Origin: Falciphora oryzae
Taxonomy: Eukaryota; Ascomycota; Sordariomycetes; Magnaporthales; Magnaporthaceae
Reading direction: 5' to 3'
DNA: 64,000 bases
NCBI GenBank assembly: GCA_000733355.1
Contig: JNVV01000001.1
Location: 3,320,278-3,384,277 of the forward strand
Below, piece by piece: positions 1 to 11,405 of this stretch. Each line of letters starts with the position of its first letter. Within the stretch, counting starts at the first letter, position 1. The translations under genes were made by a program, and so were the position numbers. Below the pieces are notes generated by a model that made no database searches, was not told the DNA's origin, and was given only the letters and a program-made list of their open reading frames with translations.

Positions 1-787
1 CGAACCTGGCAGGCTTGGCTGCGGCCGCCGCTGCGACGGACGGTGACGGGAGGCGATTTTGATTTTTAATCATGAAGCAGGATTGCTTGTTCGCCCGCGC
101 GTATCTGCGTGCGCGCAAAGTGTTTACCGCCTAGGTAGATTCCCGAGTCGGAAAGGTCAGTGTTTACCTAGGCAGGCGGAGCGGGCGAAGCACAGCACAG
201 CACAGCACAGCCTTGTCGGCCAAGAGCCGCCGCCGCCGAGCCGCCAACCCAGAGAGATGGGAGGCTCGTGCCCCAGGAGGAGAGCGCGGTACCGCCCCGG
301 CAGGCAGAGAGGTTCATCTGTCCTTTTTTGCAAATTGCGCCAGCAGCGCGTCCCGTCCCGTGTGGTTGGTCAGAGCTTCAAGTCCAGCACGCGGACAAAA
401 AAGTGTCACTCTTCAGCTTTTTGTTTTGCGAAATATTTTCCCCATTCGGACACAGCACGAACGTTCGAACCAACCCCCCTCCTAGCAAAAAAAAGAAAAA
501 AAAGGTCCCCACCGTTTGAGGGTTGGTTGGTAGGTTCAATTCCCGACGGGACGGGAGAAGTCAATCTACTGCAGCAGCGAAGGCGACAACCCGAGCCCGA
601 GAGACGGATACGTCGCCTGGACAGGTGCGAAATTCGCGGGCATGGCTGGGTTGCGATAATGGAGATGCCAACGCCCGGGGGGGCCCTGACTGCAACCATT
701 AACTCGGTGTTATTCTATTATTATCGTGCTGTTTTATTGTCATTAGGTATCTGTTTCCTTCCCCTGGACCCCCCTTCTCAAAGCACC

Positions 788-810
788 GCTGCTGCTGCTG
801 CTGCTGCTGC
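788..810. repeat. GCT trinucleotide microsatellite
   Basis: Seven full GCT units plus a partial unit lie in non-coding DNA. Copy number at such tracts is commonly variable between strains. Confidence 0.8.
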
Positions 811-1028
811 CAAGCATCGTCTACCATCTTTGACGCCGGTCCCGTCGACTTGTTCTTTCGTTCGCCTCGTCAAGGGCCTCGATTCCCACTCGCAGGCCCC
901 CTCCAAGGGTCCGGAGCATGGGACGGATACGGAAGGTCAATGTGACGAGAATCCTTGACCGATCTTCTTGTCCCCTTGTCCGGCAGCCCGCGAGGGGGTC
1001 CCCGACCCTAGAGAAAAAATGACAAGCG

Positions 1029-1047
1029 AAAAAAAAAAAAAAAAAAA
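1029..1047. repeat. A19 mononucleotide tract
   Basis: Nineteen consecutive adenines in non-coding DNA, followed by an interrupted A/G-rich run. Confidence 0.85.
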
Positions 1048-1675
1048 GAAAAGAAAAGAACAGCGTTGTTCCTTTCTTCTTCATCAAGGCCAACCCTAGA
1101 TGGGGTACCCGTGCCCTTGCCGTCTCATCCATCCGCCGTACCGTTCCGCTTGCCCGGAGTGCTTGGCCTGGTTGCTCCCCATGCTGCTTTCTCCAAAAGA
1201 CAAAAAAGAAAAAAGTTGGAGAACGCTGCTCGGGGAGGCCGGGGGGATAGGCCGACGACGAGTTCCCGGTGTGAGCAACGGACAAGTCAGGCCCTACAGA
1301 TCGCTCACCTTTTTTTTTTTCCTCTCACCTGCGAACGCGGCGACGCTGCTTTCACACACCGCTGTTATGCACCCCGGCATGCCGGATTGCGGAATCTGTT
1401 TTCTTTCGCGCTCTCTCTATCTGCTTTGACTGAATGGATTACCTACCGACTGAACAGCGACGCCGGAGGAGCAGGGTGGTGTTCCCCGTGCTTCCCCGTG
1501 CCCCCACACACGAATCGGCGACGCTGCTTTTGCTTACGGGCAGACGCTTGCTGCTAAACCACCACCACCACATTGACGCATGGATCAAATGGATGGGGAT
1601 GGATGGCAAGCTGCAAACACGCATGGATGACAATCTCCCTTGTATGAATCAGGGTTAACTTTTCCCTTTTGCGAT

Positions 1676-1698
1676 AAAAAAAAAAAAAAAAAAAAAAA
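1676..1698. repeat. A23 mononucleotide tract
   Basis: Twenty-three consecutive adenines in gene-free DNA, followed directly by a T/C-rich run. Confidence 0.85.
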
Positions 1699-2590
1699 CA
1701 GCCTCTTTTTATTCTTCTTCTTCTTTTCTTTTCCCCACCCCACGTGGCATCCAATGAATGCATGTGCCGCGGCCTCCACAGAACCCCAACGCGCCTTTTC
1801 CCTCCCCGACGAGCCTCTCTTGTGGTGCGTGGCTGGGCACGACGCTGGCACAGATGGGAACAAATGTCCTTGGCTCGCCCCAACCCCATATCGTCGGCGG
1901 CCCATCCACATCCATCGGTGCATCTCGGGCCACCCGAGCCCGCTCGCCTGGGCTCGGTGTCCGTCTTTGGCAACCACCGGCCGCCCAGCAAACGCCCACT
2001 CTCGGCTGCACCTCCCTTGCCTTGCATGTCATGCCTTATTAGCAGTGCTTACATACAACGTGGATACCTGCCTCGGAGCCTCCACAGCCACGTTCTCTGT
2101 CTGCCGGCTACCCTTTGGGCTCCAGCAGGTGGTTCCAATCCCTTTTATTTTACCTTTTGCCCCATGCACATGCCTGCCGCATTGCATTTATCCCGTACCC
2201 TCGCGGTCGCTGCAGGGCTGCCCGCTCCTCTTTTGCTGCCAACACCCACTGCACGGGGCACCTACCCTACCCACATGCTATGCTACGACATTACGAGCAA
2301 CCACTTCTGTCGTCCTTCACCGTGCTTGCATGTGGCCCGAACCCTCTTTTCGTGCTGTTTTTTGTAAGTCATGTCTGCCAAGCCGCCGCATGGACGTGCA
2401 ACTCATGCTTTCCATGTCGTCTGTGTGTTTGTCCCTCTCCCTCTCGTGCGCTGCTCTCTTTTGATGGTTTACCAGGGCAAGAGGCGGATAGCGTATTCCC
2501 CACGTACCGTGTAAGTAAAGTTTCTCACCCCATGTATGTATGCATGTGTGTCTCCTGTCGAGTGCGAGGGACTCTGCATAGGCCGTTGGC

Positions 2591-2625
2591 GCACCCAGGG
2601 CCACCCAGGCCACCCAGGCCACCCA
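2591..2625. repeat. short tandem repeat, unit CCACCCAGG
   Basis: Nearly four copies of a 9-nt unit. The first copy starts GC instead of CC and the last is partial. It lies in non-coding DNA. Confidence 0.7.
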
Positions 2626-5285
2626 TCAGGGTCGTATCGCGCTGCACTCGCCCCCCCGCCTCCCGACAGGCGAGACAGACGGGCGGAAAGGAGGAGGAGG
2701 AGAGCCCCTGTGTCAGGCCATGCCCCAAGCCCGCCACCGTGCCATTTTTTCGTTATCGGGGGAGTTGGTTGGCTGCCGCCTGCACCTCTTCCCGCGCACC
2801 TGCCGAGAGGGTGCCGTCGGCTCCGCTTCGCCATCTCGCAGGGTGCGCGCGCCGTACAACCAAGCCCCCCGAGGCCCCTCCCGTCCCGTCCATGGTAGGG
2901 CGGCCGTCCAACTCGGCCGACTACTGTTCCGGGAATGGACATGTAACTATATATCTCTACAGATATAATAGGTGAGGCGGAGGGAGGGGGGAGAGAAAGA
3001 GACGGGGAGAAAAAAACACAAACAAAACATCACATAAAGCTCCCCACGAAGGCCGAAGATTTCCCGTGTCCCCGCTTGGATTAGGCAGGCGTGCTCTCTG
3101 TCCGTGGCACTTGGGGGGTCTGCTCGATTAGTTCTACGCTGGCCGGGCCGGGCCGGATCCCCTGGACGTGGTGCCGATCTAAGCCGGCGAAACCCGGCCC
3201 ACATGTCCGGGGAAACCACGGGACCACCGGGCAAGCGTCAGAATCCACCCAGGTTTTGGTTTTGCTATAAAGCCGGGCTCCTGCTCTCTGATCATGGCAT
3301 CTGGGGAGAAACCGCATGATGAAAATGGCAATTAGTGGTGGATTTAGAAAGGGTCAGGAGCTCCCACCGGAACTCGGTCTCGGACGGTCCACATTGCCTT
3401 GCTCCTCCGCTTGTGATGACGATGCGTTCAAGTAATCCATATTACCTCCTGTTCGAGAGCTTCGTATGCTGCCGGGACGGGCGGGGTCTCTTTGTTCACG
3501 TCTCTCTGTCGTAGCTAGAAATCAACAGGTAGCAACTGTGGCCATGACATCGACCCCAGGCCCGGTTGGCGTTTTGCAGATACTCGTTATATGGCGAACA
3601 AACTCATATATCGTTCAGAAGCGCATGGGCCGGCGACACCAAGACCGACCGCGTGTTCCTTTCCGATCCTCTTCCGTCCCTGCTTACGCTCAAACCCCTC
3701 CGTCACAATAGCCATCCTCTAGCAGGTGCCCTAGCCGCAGTTGTATACGATAGTAGCAGCTGGGGTATTGCACGAAGGGTACATGTGGCTTTCCCTTGGG
3801 TGCAGCGATCGTGGTGGTCCAAAGCTAATACTTCCTTTTTTTTTTGTGTCTATTCGTAGTGTATCCATGCTACAAGACGAGGTCAACACGCAACGAAATG
3901 CACTCCGCAGCGGACTGAGCAACCCCATTCTTCTAGGGACAGTGGCGAGACTATACACTCTGATATATGGGAAGGGGCACCGCGGAGAGCTTGAAGCGAG
4001 CGGTTTGCCCAGACCTTGGAGAGCCGTTTAGGCTGCAGGCACGGAGTTTCTCCCGGCTGGAGGCGGGATGGGAAGATGCTACGTATGGCTTATGGAACGG
4101 CAGGTGGTGCTCGGGAGTAGTGTATATACTGGCTGAGATAGGAGGGCGCAGGCCCGGCGGTGGGGGACAAGAAGGAAAAACAAGACAGCAATGGCACATG
4201 CGTGATACAGAAAGAAAACACCTAAGATAACGTGATCTACGTAGGGGGCGAGGAAGGCCATGTTTCTGGCATTTAGTCTAGATCATCTGGACGGAGACGC
4301 GGTCGCGAACAGGGCTGACCCATGGAGGGGAAAGGGATTGTCGTCCGTCGCGGGCGGTCTTGAGCAGGAAGGTTTGCTTGAGGCATCCGATACACGGGCA
4401 AGTATCTGGTCCCGATGTACAAAGAATGTATCACCCACATGGCCAAGGTTGCTATGGAATCAAGAACGACGCACCTGCTATGGGGAAGTATCAGAAACGA
4501 CCTGTCTACCCATATGGTTGACTCGGTCCCTATATCGATACCATAGACTTGTTGAGAGCCGAGGCCGAAGGAAGATAGGATACACAATGTAATGCACGGT
4601 CTTTGGCACCAACTGGCCAACGGTGCCGTGGTTGGCATGTGGTGCAGTTTCACCATCTAACTCTGTCTCAGGACGAACAGTTCATCAGGATGTCTATCCA
4701 AGTATGGGGGCTCGGAAATACGAGACCCATAAAGGAGTCGGCAAAGACACTGTTCTTTCCACCGAGGCAAGAACAATACCATGATACGGCCGTAGTGAAG
4801 AAGGGGCACGTCATGTGAGCGTCGCACTGGGTCATTTTATTTTCCATATATAGGATCACGGCACCTAAGCTTGAGGTGATCTCCAGAGAAAGAAATGGCG
4901 TACAAAGGGAAATTGACTGGGCAAAAGAAACAAGCGACGGGCCGGTAGATTGCCCGACCAGTCGCGTACCCAAATCCGGGGAATCCAACATTGTTTGGTA
5001 GGGGGAATCCAATACGCCAGCCCTTGACATAAACCTTGGTGAGCATGTCCAAAAACACTCCAAAAAAGACCTCTACTGTCCAGGTCGACAGGGGGGTATG
5101 AAGAAGAAGAAGAAGAATGAGAAAGGAAAAGGAGACACAATAACAAATCAAGTCATCTCTAGACACGCTCTGCGGCCGCAAGAGTGCGTGGCGTTCGAGC
5201 CGTCGAGTAAATAAATACCAGAAGGTTTAAACAAATAGCATGGCATCGTTCAGACAGTTGCACAGATGCCAAAGATTGTCCCTGG

Positions 5286-6707
5286 TTAGCGGGTGGCATG
5301 ATCATCGCTGAACGGACTCCTCTCGCGGTCGGTCTTGCCCGTGTCCCGCTGTGAGGCGCGGCGGGTTGCCTCTTCTATGACGGCGTTGAGTGACTGTTTG
5401 CTCTTCTCGCTTGGTGACTTGGGCGGGTCGGCGAAGGGGCCTTGGTCGGGATGGGGAGAATCCTCGATGAGGGTCACGGCCGCTGAGACTCGGGATTCGC
5501 TTGGCGACACAGGAGAGGTGAGAAGCGGCGAGGAAGAGGTAGAGTCTCCCGCGCTCACAGAATTGGCCAGACTGCTGCCGGGCTTCTTGCTGGAGATGCT
5601 GCCGACGCGAACAATGTTGGGGCGGGCCGCCATGGCGGTGCTGGCACTCGCGTTGTTCAGGAACGTGGATCCGACGCTGAAGGTGCTGTTGGCCGGGCTC
5701 GGTGGCCTGGCGGTGCCGGCGCTGTACTTCTCGTAGTCGATGTTGGGGACGGGAGGCGTGCTCGTGCCGCTGCTGCCGCTGCTCATGGTCGACTTGACGC
5801 TGACCATGGCCGGCTTGGCACGCATGCCCGTCTGGGCCGGAGCGACGATGACGGCATTCTTCCCGTAGATGGTGGATGCGATGCTCGAGCGGGGAGCGTA
5901 CGAAGTGCGGGCGTAAGAGGTGCGATCAGTGTAGCCCGACATGGCCGAGTAGGTCGAATCTGGCCGCAGGTCGCTGGGCATGAAGAAGTGCTGGTCCTCG
6001 GGCGCGGCCGGGCTGCTGGCCTGCGACACGGAGATGGGGATCGGCGGGACCGGAGGAACGAGCAGTGTCGGAGACGTGGGCGTGGCGCGGTTGGTGACGC
6101 CAGGAATGTAGGCGATCTGGATAACGTTGGAGGCCCTCGTGAGGACGGTGGAGGCGACCGAATGAACCGTGTGCGACGACGACCGCTGGTCCCTCCTCGC
6201 GACGAAGTCCGAGTTCCCTCCAATCGTGGCGGCGTCCTTTTCGCTGTTCCAGCCGTCGTGGTCGATCGCCTGCCGCTTGCCCTTGATACAGAACCTCCAG
6301 ACCAGATATGTCGCGATCGCGATCGCGACGACACCTCCTGCCACTCCGCCCGCAATCGGGCCAACATTGGCACCACTGCTGCCACCCGACGTGCCCGAAG
6401 TCCCCGTCTGGGGTTGCGGCGTGCTGACGGCGACACCGCAGAACGCCTTTGGGCACTCAATGACGCAGGTTGCGTCGTCCTTGTCGAACCTGGTAAAGGA
6501 GATCTGGCACTCCTTGTTAGGCTCGCACTCTAGATTGCACTTCGGAGCAGTAGTTGGGCATGATCCAAGGCAAGTCTTTTGCCTGGGAAAGAGTCCCGCC
6601 ATGCGGACTAGAGGAGAAGGCGGGTTAGCAAAAGAAGACAGAATTGACGAAGGAGCTGGCCGAGAACGCAACCCACCTCCACCAGCGTCCACGACGACAT
6701 GATCCAT
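5286..6707 (-). CDS. opy2: Opy2-like membrane anchor of the HOG/filamentation MAPK module
   Basis: A type I single-pass membrane protein. In the Opy2 family, such proteins hold the Ste50 adaptor at the plasma membrane to feed the osmostress and filamentation MAP kinases. I model two exons, 6707-6677 and 6607-5286, giving 450 residues. The intron 6608-6676 has donor GTGGGT, branch GCTAACC and acceptor CTCTAG. The short ectodomain has eight cysteines (about residues 23, 27, 34, 38, 44, 58, 62, 67) in the CPxxxPxC...C...C Opy2 pattern. A Gly/Ala/Val-rich transmembrane segment follows at about 93-118, then a basic stop-transfer (KGKR) and a long Ser/Thr/Pro-rich cytoplasmic tail. The tail carries a RASNVIQIAYIPGVTNR block I associate with fungal Opy2 proteins. 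The spacing between Cys44 and Cys58 looks longer than usual. The intron is a multiple of three and stop-free, so retention gives a 473-residue form. A start at 6602 (Met-Ala-Gly-Leu-Phe) is also possible. Family is confident; the first exon is less so. Confidence 0.85.
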   Translation of the reverse strand: MDHVVVDAGGGGLRSRPAPSSILSSFANPPSPLVRMAGLFPRQKTCLGSCPTTAPKCNLECEPNKECQISFTRFDKDDATCVIECPKAFCGVAVSTPQPQTGTSGTSGGSSGANVGPIAGGVAGGVVAIAIATYLVWRFCIKGKRQAIDHDGWNSEKDAATIGGNSDFVARRDQRSSSHTVHSVASTVLTRASNVIQIAYIPGVTNRATPTSPTLLVPPVPPIPISVSQASSPAAPEDQHFFMPSDLRPDSTYSAMSGYTDRTSYARTSYAPRSSIASTIYGKNAVIVAPAQTGMRAKPAMVSVKSTMSSGSSGTSTPPVPNIDYEKYSAGTARPPSPANSTFSVGSTFLNNASASTAMAARPNIVRVGSISSKKPGSSLANSVSAGDSTSSSPLLTSPVSPSESRVSAAVTLIEDSPHPDQGPFADPPKSPSEKSKQSLNAVIEEATRRASQRDTGKTDRERSPFSDDHATR

Positions 6708-7688
6708 GCTGGGCGAGAAGTTGTCGACGTCGACGAGACAGGGCTAACAAATGTTGCCCCCGCAATAGCCTCGACGAGGAAGCTTCTCAGCCAGATGTAT
6801 CGGTTGTCAATGGTAAGGTGATCGGCGAACCCAACGGCGACAGCTTGGGGTCCAACAGTGTCGATCGGGCAGGCGTCGCTCGTCAGCGCTGTGGAGCTGC
6901 TGCTATTCTAGTCCTGCAAGCAACCCTTGGCGATTGATGCAAATGCCGTTTCGAAGATCGAGACTCGGACGTCCCCTCGCAAAAATTGTTTCCTGTTCTT
7001 TTGCTCTCGACAATTGCGCGGAGAATATCCAAGAGACCAAGAAAGGGCGGGGATGGTTCGAAGACGAGCGAGAGTCGGGTCGGGGACGATCGATGGGATC
7101 GGCAAAGGGCGAGGCGGTTGGCTTGCCACGGGGCTCGCGTCAAAGAATGAAAGAAAAGAAAAACGAGCGGACTGAGAGACTAGCTCAACAGAGGAAAGAA
7201 AGAGAGGCTGACGGAAGACAGGTCGGGTCGGGAGCGGGATGGGGACCGCGAGGTTCGTGTCGGTCGCTTGTTGTTGACTTTTGTCTTGGACTGCTCGCTG
7301 GCAAGGCGATGCGCGCGGAAGGGGGAGAAGGGAAAGGGAAGACGGACGAGAATGGGTGGGCTGCGAGGATCTGGGACATGGGAACCGTGCCAAGCAGACG
7401 ACTGGGGGCGACTCTGAGCAGCGTTGCAGGGAAGGAGGGGGGACCCTCTCAAAGAAAGGAGCCAAGTTCCAGTGCCAATTCCACCAGCAAGCCTGCCGAG
7501 TGCCTGAGAAAAAAGCGCAGGGAGGGCTGAGCTGACATCCTTCTCGTTAGCGAAACCCGGTCCTGCGCTGTTATTCGCTGGTGCAACCCCATGCGCATTT
7601 GGGCCCCCCTTCTCCGCAACGGGACTGCGTGCTGCTGTCCACCCAGATTCAAATTAATTTTGCGGCCCTTTGCAGCGCGCAGGTCACC

Positions 7689-7727
7689 AGCGGCAATCAA
7701 TTACAGTTGCGGTACCTGATTGCCGCT
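7689..7727. repeat. inverted repeat with 11-nt perfect arms
   Basis: AGCGGCAATCA at 7689-7699 is the exact reverse complement of TGATTGCCGCT at 7717-7727. The spacer is 17 nt. It lies about 1 kb upstream of opy2, in the divergent promoter interval. It could be a paired binding site, a stem-loop in a transcript, or a remnant of a small element. The sequence alone does not decide. Confidence 0.6.
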
Positions 7728-10700
7728 TGCCACGCGCGACGTTGCTTTACTATTTCCGACTCGGGGCATGTCGTGCGGTGCTCGACAACGACCGATGAAT
7801 GCACCCATCGGCCTCTCTTGTGTTGTTCTATTCTTTGTCTGAATCGGTTTCCTCGCACGTTTTCGGGACGCCGTGGACGCTTAGCCCATTTGACACCGTT
7901 CCACATTCCCGCGCCAGTGTGAGAGATGGAGCGCCGCATACTGGACGCCGCTCGCGGGTTGCCACCTCGTAGCCAATCGTGGTCACGGACCTGGGGTGCT
8001 GGGGGCGCCATCGTTTTTAGGTTGCATCTGCCCCTGGCCCGACGCCACCTGCGGGCGTGTTTCCGCCTGTGTGTTTGCGCTCGTCGCCCCGATCAAAACA
8101 TGATCGCCCGTATCCGTCGTGGGCCCAGATTCTTGAGCGGCCAGTCGCCTGCCTTGCCCCCCCGTCAATGCCCGTCTCGACTATCATGTCGACTGCGTCC
8201 GACAGCATGTGGTGCACGTCGAGTCGGGATGGGATTGAAATGGCCAAGTCATGAAAACTGCCGGAACTGGGGTGCGCGCTTGGGGGCAATCCAATCTATC
8301 TCGGAACAAATCACATGCAGACCCGCCAGCTGTGGCGAGATTGCTCTTTAGCCTGGGCCATCCGACGACTCCGTCTCCTCCCGCGCGCCATTCGTTACTC
8401 GAGTAGCTGCTCCCACGCGTATTCCCCATACAACGCAGATACTACGGCATCATGCAACGCTGATAAGGCCCGTTCCGATGACGAACGCGGACACGGACCC
8501 GACCCGGTCCAGCCAGGCTCGTGCACTGCCATCGAACCGGCCAGCCAGGTGGGCGCTCCGGCTCTATTCCACCCTGAAGCCGCGTCGGGGCCCCGTGCGT
8601 GCCGGCGAAATGAAGGCGCCGGCCGGGGCATTCCTTCGTGCCTGGGTGCCATGCATGTAATACCTTGCAATACAGCCAGGCTAATTCCATTCCAATTTAC
8701 ACAGCACTAACTTGACTCGATACTCACGACTCTTGGAGGCTACTATCTAGGGCCGGGACGGGCGGGAGGCTGGATCAAAAAGGATCTTTCTGGGCCGGGA
8801 GCCCTTCGGGCCTGGGAGGCTGGGGATCGAAGCCGTCGGAGCCTGCACCGAGCCAGGAGCCGACCGGGGACGGTGCGGCGCCGGGCAATCCCGGGTTCAG
8901 CCGGCAAGGGGCGCCTGCCATTCGAAATGGAAACATCCGATGAAGTTCGCACTGACCCAGGGGCGCTGACGACGGGTTTGCCTTTGGTCATAATTCAGGT
9001 CATATTTTCCGGACAGGGAAGCAACATCAATGCAGCTGCTGAGGTGAGATGCCAACCCGAAGGAAGATTCCATGATTGATTGCTGCGACGGTGTTGCCTG
9101 GAATTACCAAGTATGAGAACCCATTTTTCCCACCTTCGCTTTTCTGTTCATGAGGTCCGAACACATGAGGGGCTATCTAGTCCGACCGACCCTATCCCGT
9201 CGGGCTTATGGAGAAAGACCGCATGCTCGAGACTTATCGCCAAAGTAATCTCAGTATCCATTGCTTTGATGAGATTCCGTCAACGATGGAAGTCGACAAG
9301 AAATAATGAAGAGGTTATCAACAAGAGAAGGCGAAACACAAATGGCGTTGTGTTGACGAATCGGCCGGGAACTGTTTGTTTACGCCCCATGAACCCCTTT
9401 TCCAGACGTTTGGATTCGGCTATTTTTGGGGATGTGCTGGAAGGCACAGTGCACCGGATGCAGAGCAGCATCCGATCAGAGAGATTCAGGAGCGCCCGGA
9501 GCCACCCAAGCCACCAAGGAAGAAGTCTGGAACTGGCCCGTATTCGAGACACCGGCACTGGGGCTAGCGGCGGGATTCTCGGATTTCCCTCGCGGCCCCG
9601 GTTTTCTGTCCCTCCCTGCGCTGCGCCTTTGCTGCCGGCCCCCCTCGCAGGTGGCTTGGTGCGTGCCTTATTAGGCGGAGAAAGAAGCAAAATTTGAGCA
9701 CACAAGGAGGGACGAAAACGAGCAAACAAGTTGTAGGAGGTATGTGGCACGAAAAGACTGGAGTTCGGCTCGTATCTGTCGACTTTGGACGCACCTAACG
9801 CATTCGTCCAGGTGGCAGTTATGCGCAACTTGCCAGCCTCGACTCTGCACGTGCCAAGCACCAGGCCCTCCGGCCCCATGATGGATCTGGCCTGGGATTT
9901 TCCCCAGCGGAGCGGCCTGCACTGTCTGATCTCCCTACCTTAATGTGCAGCCGAACCCGCTGCTTTTCAGCCACAGCCCAAAGCGGTGCGTTGAACTTCG
10001 ACTCACTGTGTGACTGTCTGGTGCTTTCTTGAGATGGGACGATGCCTTGAATTTGGTAAGGATGCACATCTTCAAGAAGCGCCATGTGCCAATGCACATT
10101 TGATGTATTGCTTGGACGACAATCAAGAGTGAGTGTTTGGCAGCTGCCATGGAAGTGTGAGACACAGTGCGCACACAGCCCCACCCGCGCGGGAATACAG
10201 TGGGCTAGAATTGGCCAACCCCTCCACTCGCCCACTGTGCTGTTGATTGGGGAGGAGAGCGCTAAGCCGATCGACAAGGCATGCATTCCTGGATTTGCAC
10301 AGTCCCAAAAACGGCCTGTTGAGTTCAGGCTAGCCCGATCGCCTTTGTCAACGGTCTCTCCGAACGGAGAGATATTGATCACATACTGGGGACACGATGG
10401 GGGACCAGAAAATGGCGGGTGTCCCAAACAAAGAACATCAGCAGGTCTCCAGCCTCGTAGGCCCCACAGCCTCTCAGGGGGAGGGGAGGCAGCCGGGCCA
10501 GTGCCAGGGCAGGAGGAGCGTCCGGCTGGCGAGCGTGACGTATGCCGCCAAACCGGTCTTTGGACACGGCTTACCCTGATCCGGCAAGGATGTGAATGCT
10601 ATGCAAGCAACGCCAACTGCTCATCGTGTTTCCAAACCCGCTCCGCTCGTCTCTGGTCAGCACCTCGCAGTCCCCAGCCTCTGAGCGGTGCCCATCATCC

Positions 10701-10788
10701 CATCCCAGTTGGGCCCCTAGCTCAGCCACTCGCGCGCACCGCTGCACCCGACACTGAGGTGCCGATCAGGTTGGAATTTTTATTGGAC

Positions 10789-10808
10789 TTTTTTTTTTTT
10801 TTTTTTTT
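10789..10808. repeat. T20 tract in the chitin synthase leader/promoter
   Basis: Twenty thymines followed by a CT-rich stretch of about 100 nt, 600 nt upstream of the chitin synthase ATG. CT-rich blocks of this kind are common just upstream of fungal transcription starts. Confidence 0.6.
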
Positions 10809-11405
10809 CCCTCTTGGGTCTTTTTCTTGGGCTGCCCTCATCCCATCCTGCAGTATTGTTTCTCACTTTCTTCGTCTTCTTCTCCCTCTCTCTCCTTGCC
10901 AGCACAACCCCTAATTCACGTCACCAAACGTCTGCCGTTCGTGGTTGGGGTGCCTTTCTAGGGTCCATTCACTGTGCTGCTTGCCTGCGGACCACCAAAG
11001 CGGACCGCCTGGCTAGACCCACCGAAGCCTGCACGGGCGCTGTGGTTTTCTTTTGACGCTGCTGCGCTAGTTGAAATATTTGACGGCGCAGAATAATCCT
11101 GGCGGCACCGCCTCAGCTGGGAAGCCTCGCTTTGTTCCCGACCCAGGACTTCTACTCCATTTTTTCCCACCGTCTGCTTCCTCTCCATTTCCTTCTCTTT
11201 TGATTTCCGCATCACCGGCAGGCTCCAGCGCAGCGTCTTGCCCAAAGGCTCTTGTTTGCTCCTCTACCCTCGCTTGCTACTGCTGCTTGCTGCCTTGACT
11301 AGCCCCTAGCCTGATTGTTTGTAACCTCCTCCACCTTCACTTTACCGCCGGTGAGCACCCGCAGTCGTTTGCGTGCGCCAAACACACTCGAGTTGCCTGC
11401 CCACA

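Larger units (their letters stand above)
1..5285. other. gene-free leading region with low-complexity tracts
   Basis: No open frame here shows convincing protein features. The longer ones are read through A/T tracts and pyrimidine-rich runs and lack recognisable domains. The first 3 kb are GC-rich with A19 at 1029-1047, A23 at 1676-1698, a GCT run at 788-810 and a short CCACCCAGG repeat at 2591-2625. From about 2940 to 5280 the base composition is more AT-rich and featureless. It probably contains the 3' flank of the Opy2 gene and regulatory DNA of a gene outside the window. That is inference. Confidence 0.6.
6708..11405. other. gene-free interval between divergent opy2 and chitin synthase genes
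   Basis: Both flanking genes point away from this 4.7 kb, so it should hold both promoters and 5' leaders. The open frames in it are purine/pyrimidine-biased and show no domain. It contains an 11-bp-arm inverted repeat at 7689-7727, and a T20 tract at 10789-10808 that begins about 600 nt of pyrimidine-rich leader before the chitin synthase start. No tRNA or transposon was recognised. Confidence 0.6.

Noticed and set aside
525..560. tRNA-like B-box (GGTTCAATTCC)
   Set aside because: The T-stem does not pair and no A-box or acceptor stem fits around it.
59..958. 299-residue plus-strand open frame
   Set aside because: It reads through A-rich, GCT-repeat and T-rich tracts, has no domain and has overlapping frames of similar quality.
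1640..2975. Two long overlapping plus-strand frames (274 and 286 residues)
   Set aside because: Lys and Phe runs come from A23 and CT-rich DNA. Composition is Cys/Pro/His-rich without structure.
6934..7530. 198-residue plus-strand frame opposite the opy2 leader
   Set aside because: Arg/Gly/Glu-rich translation of purine-rich DNA that is the complement of a pyrimidine-rich leader.
10084..10914. 276-residue frame upstream of chitin synthase
   Set aside because: It ends in a Phe run from the T20 tract and shows no domain; it overlaps the probable promoter and leader.
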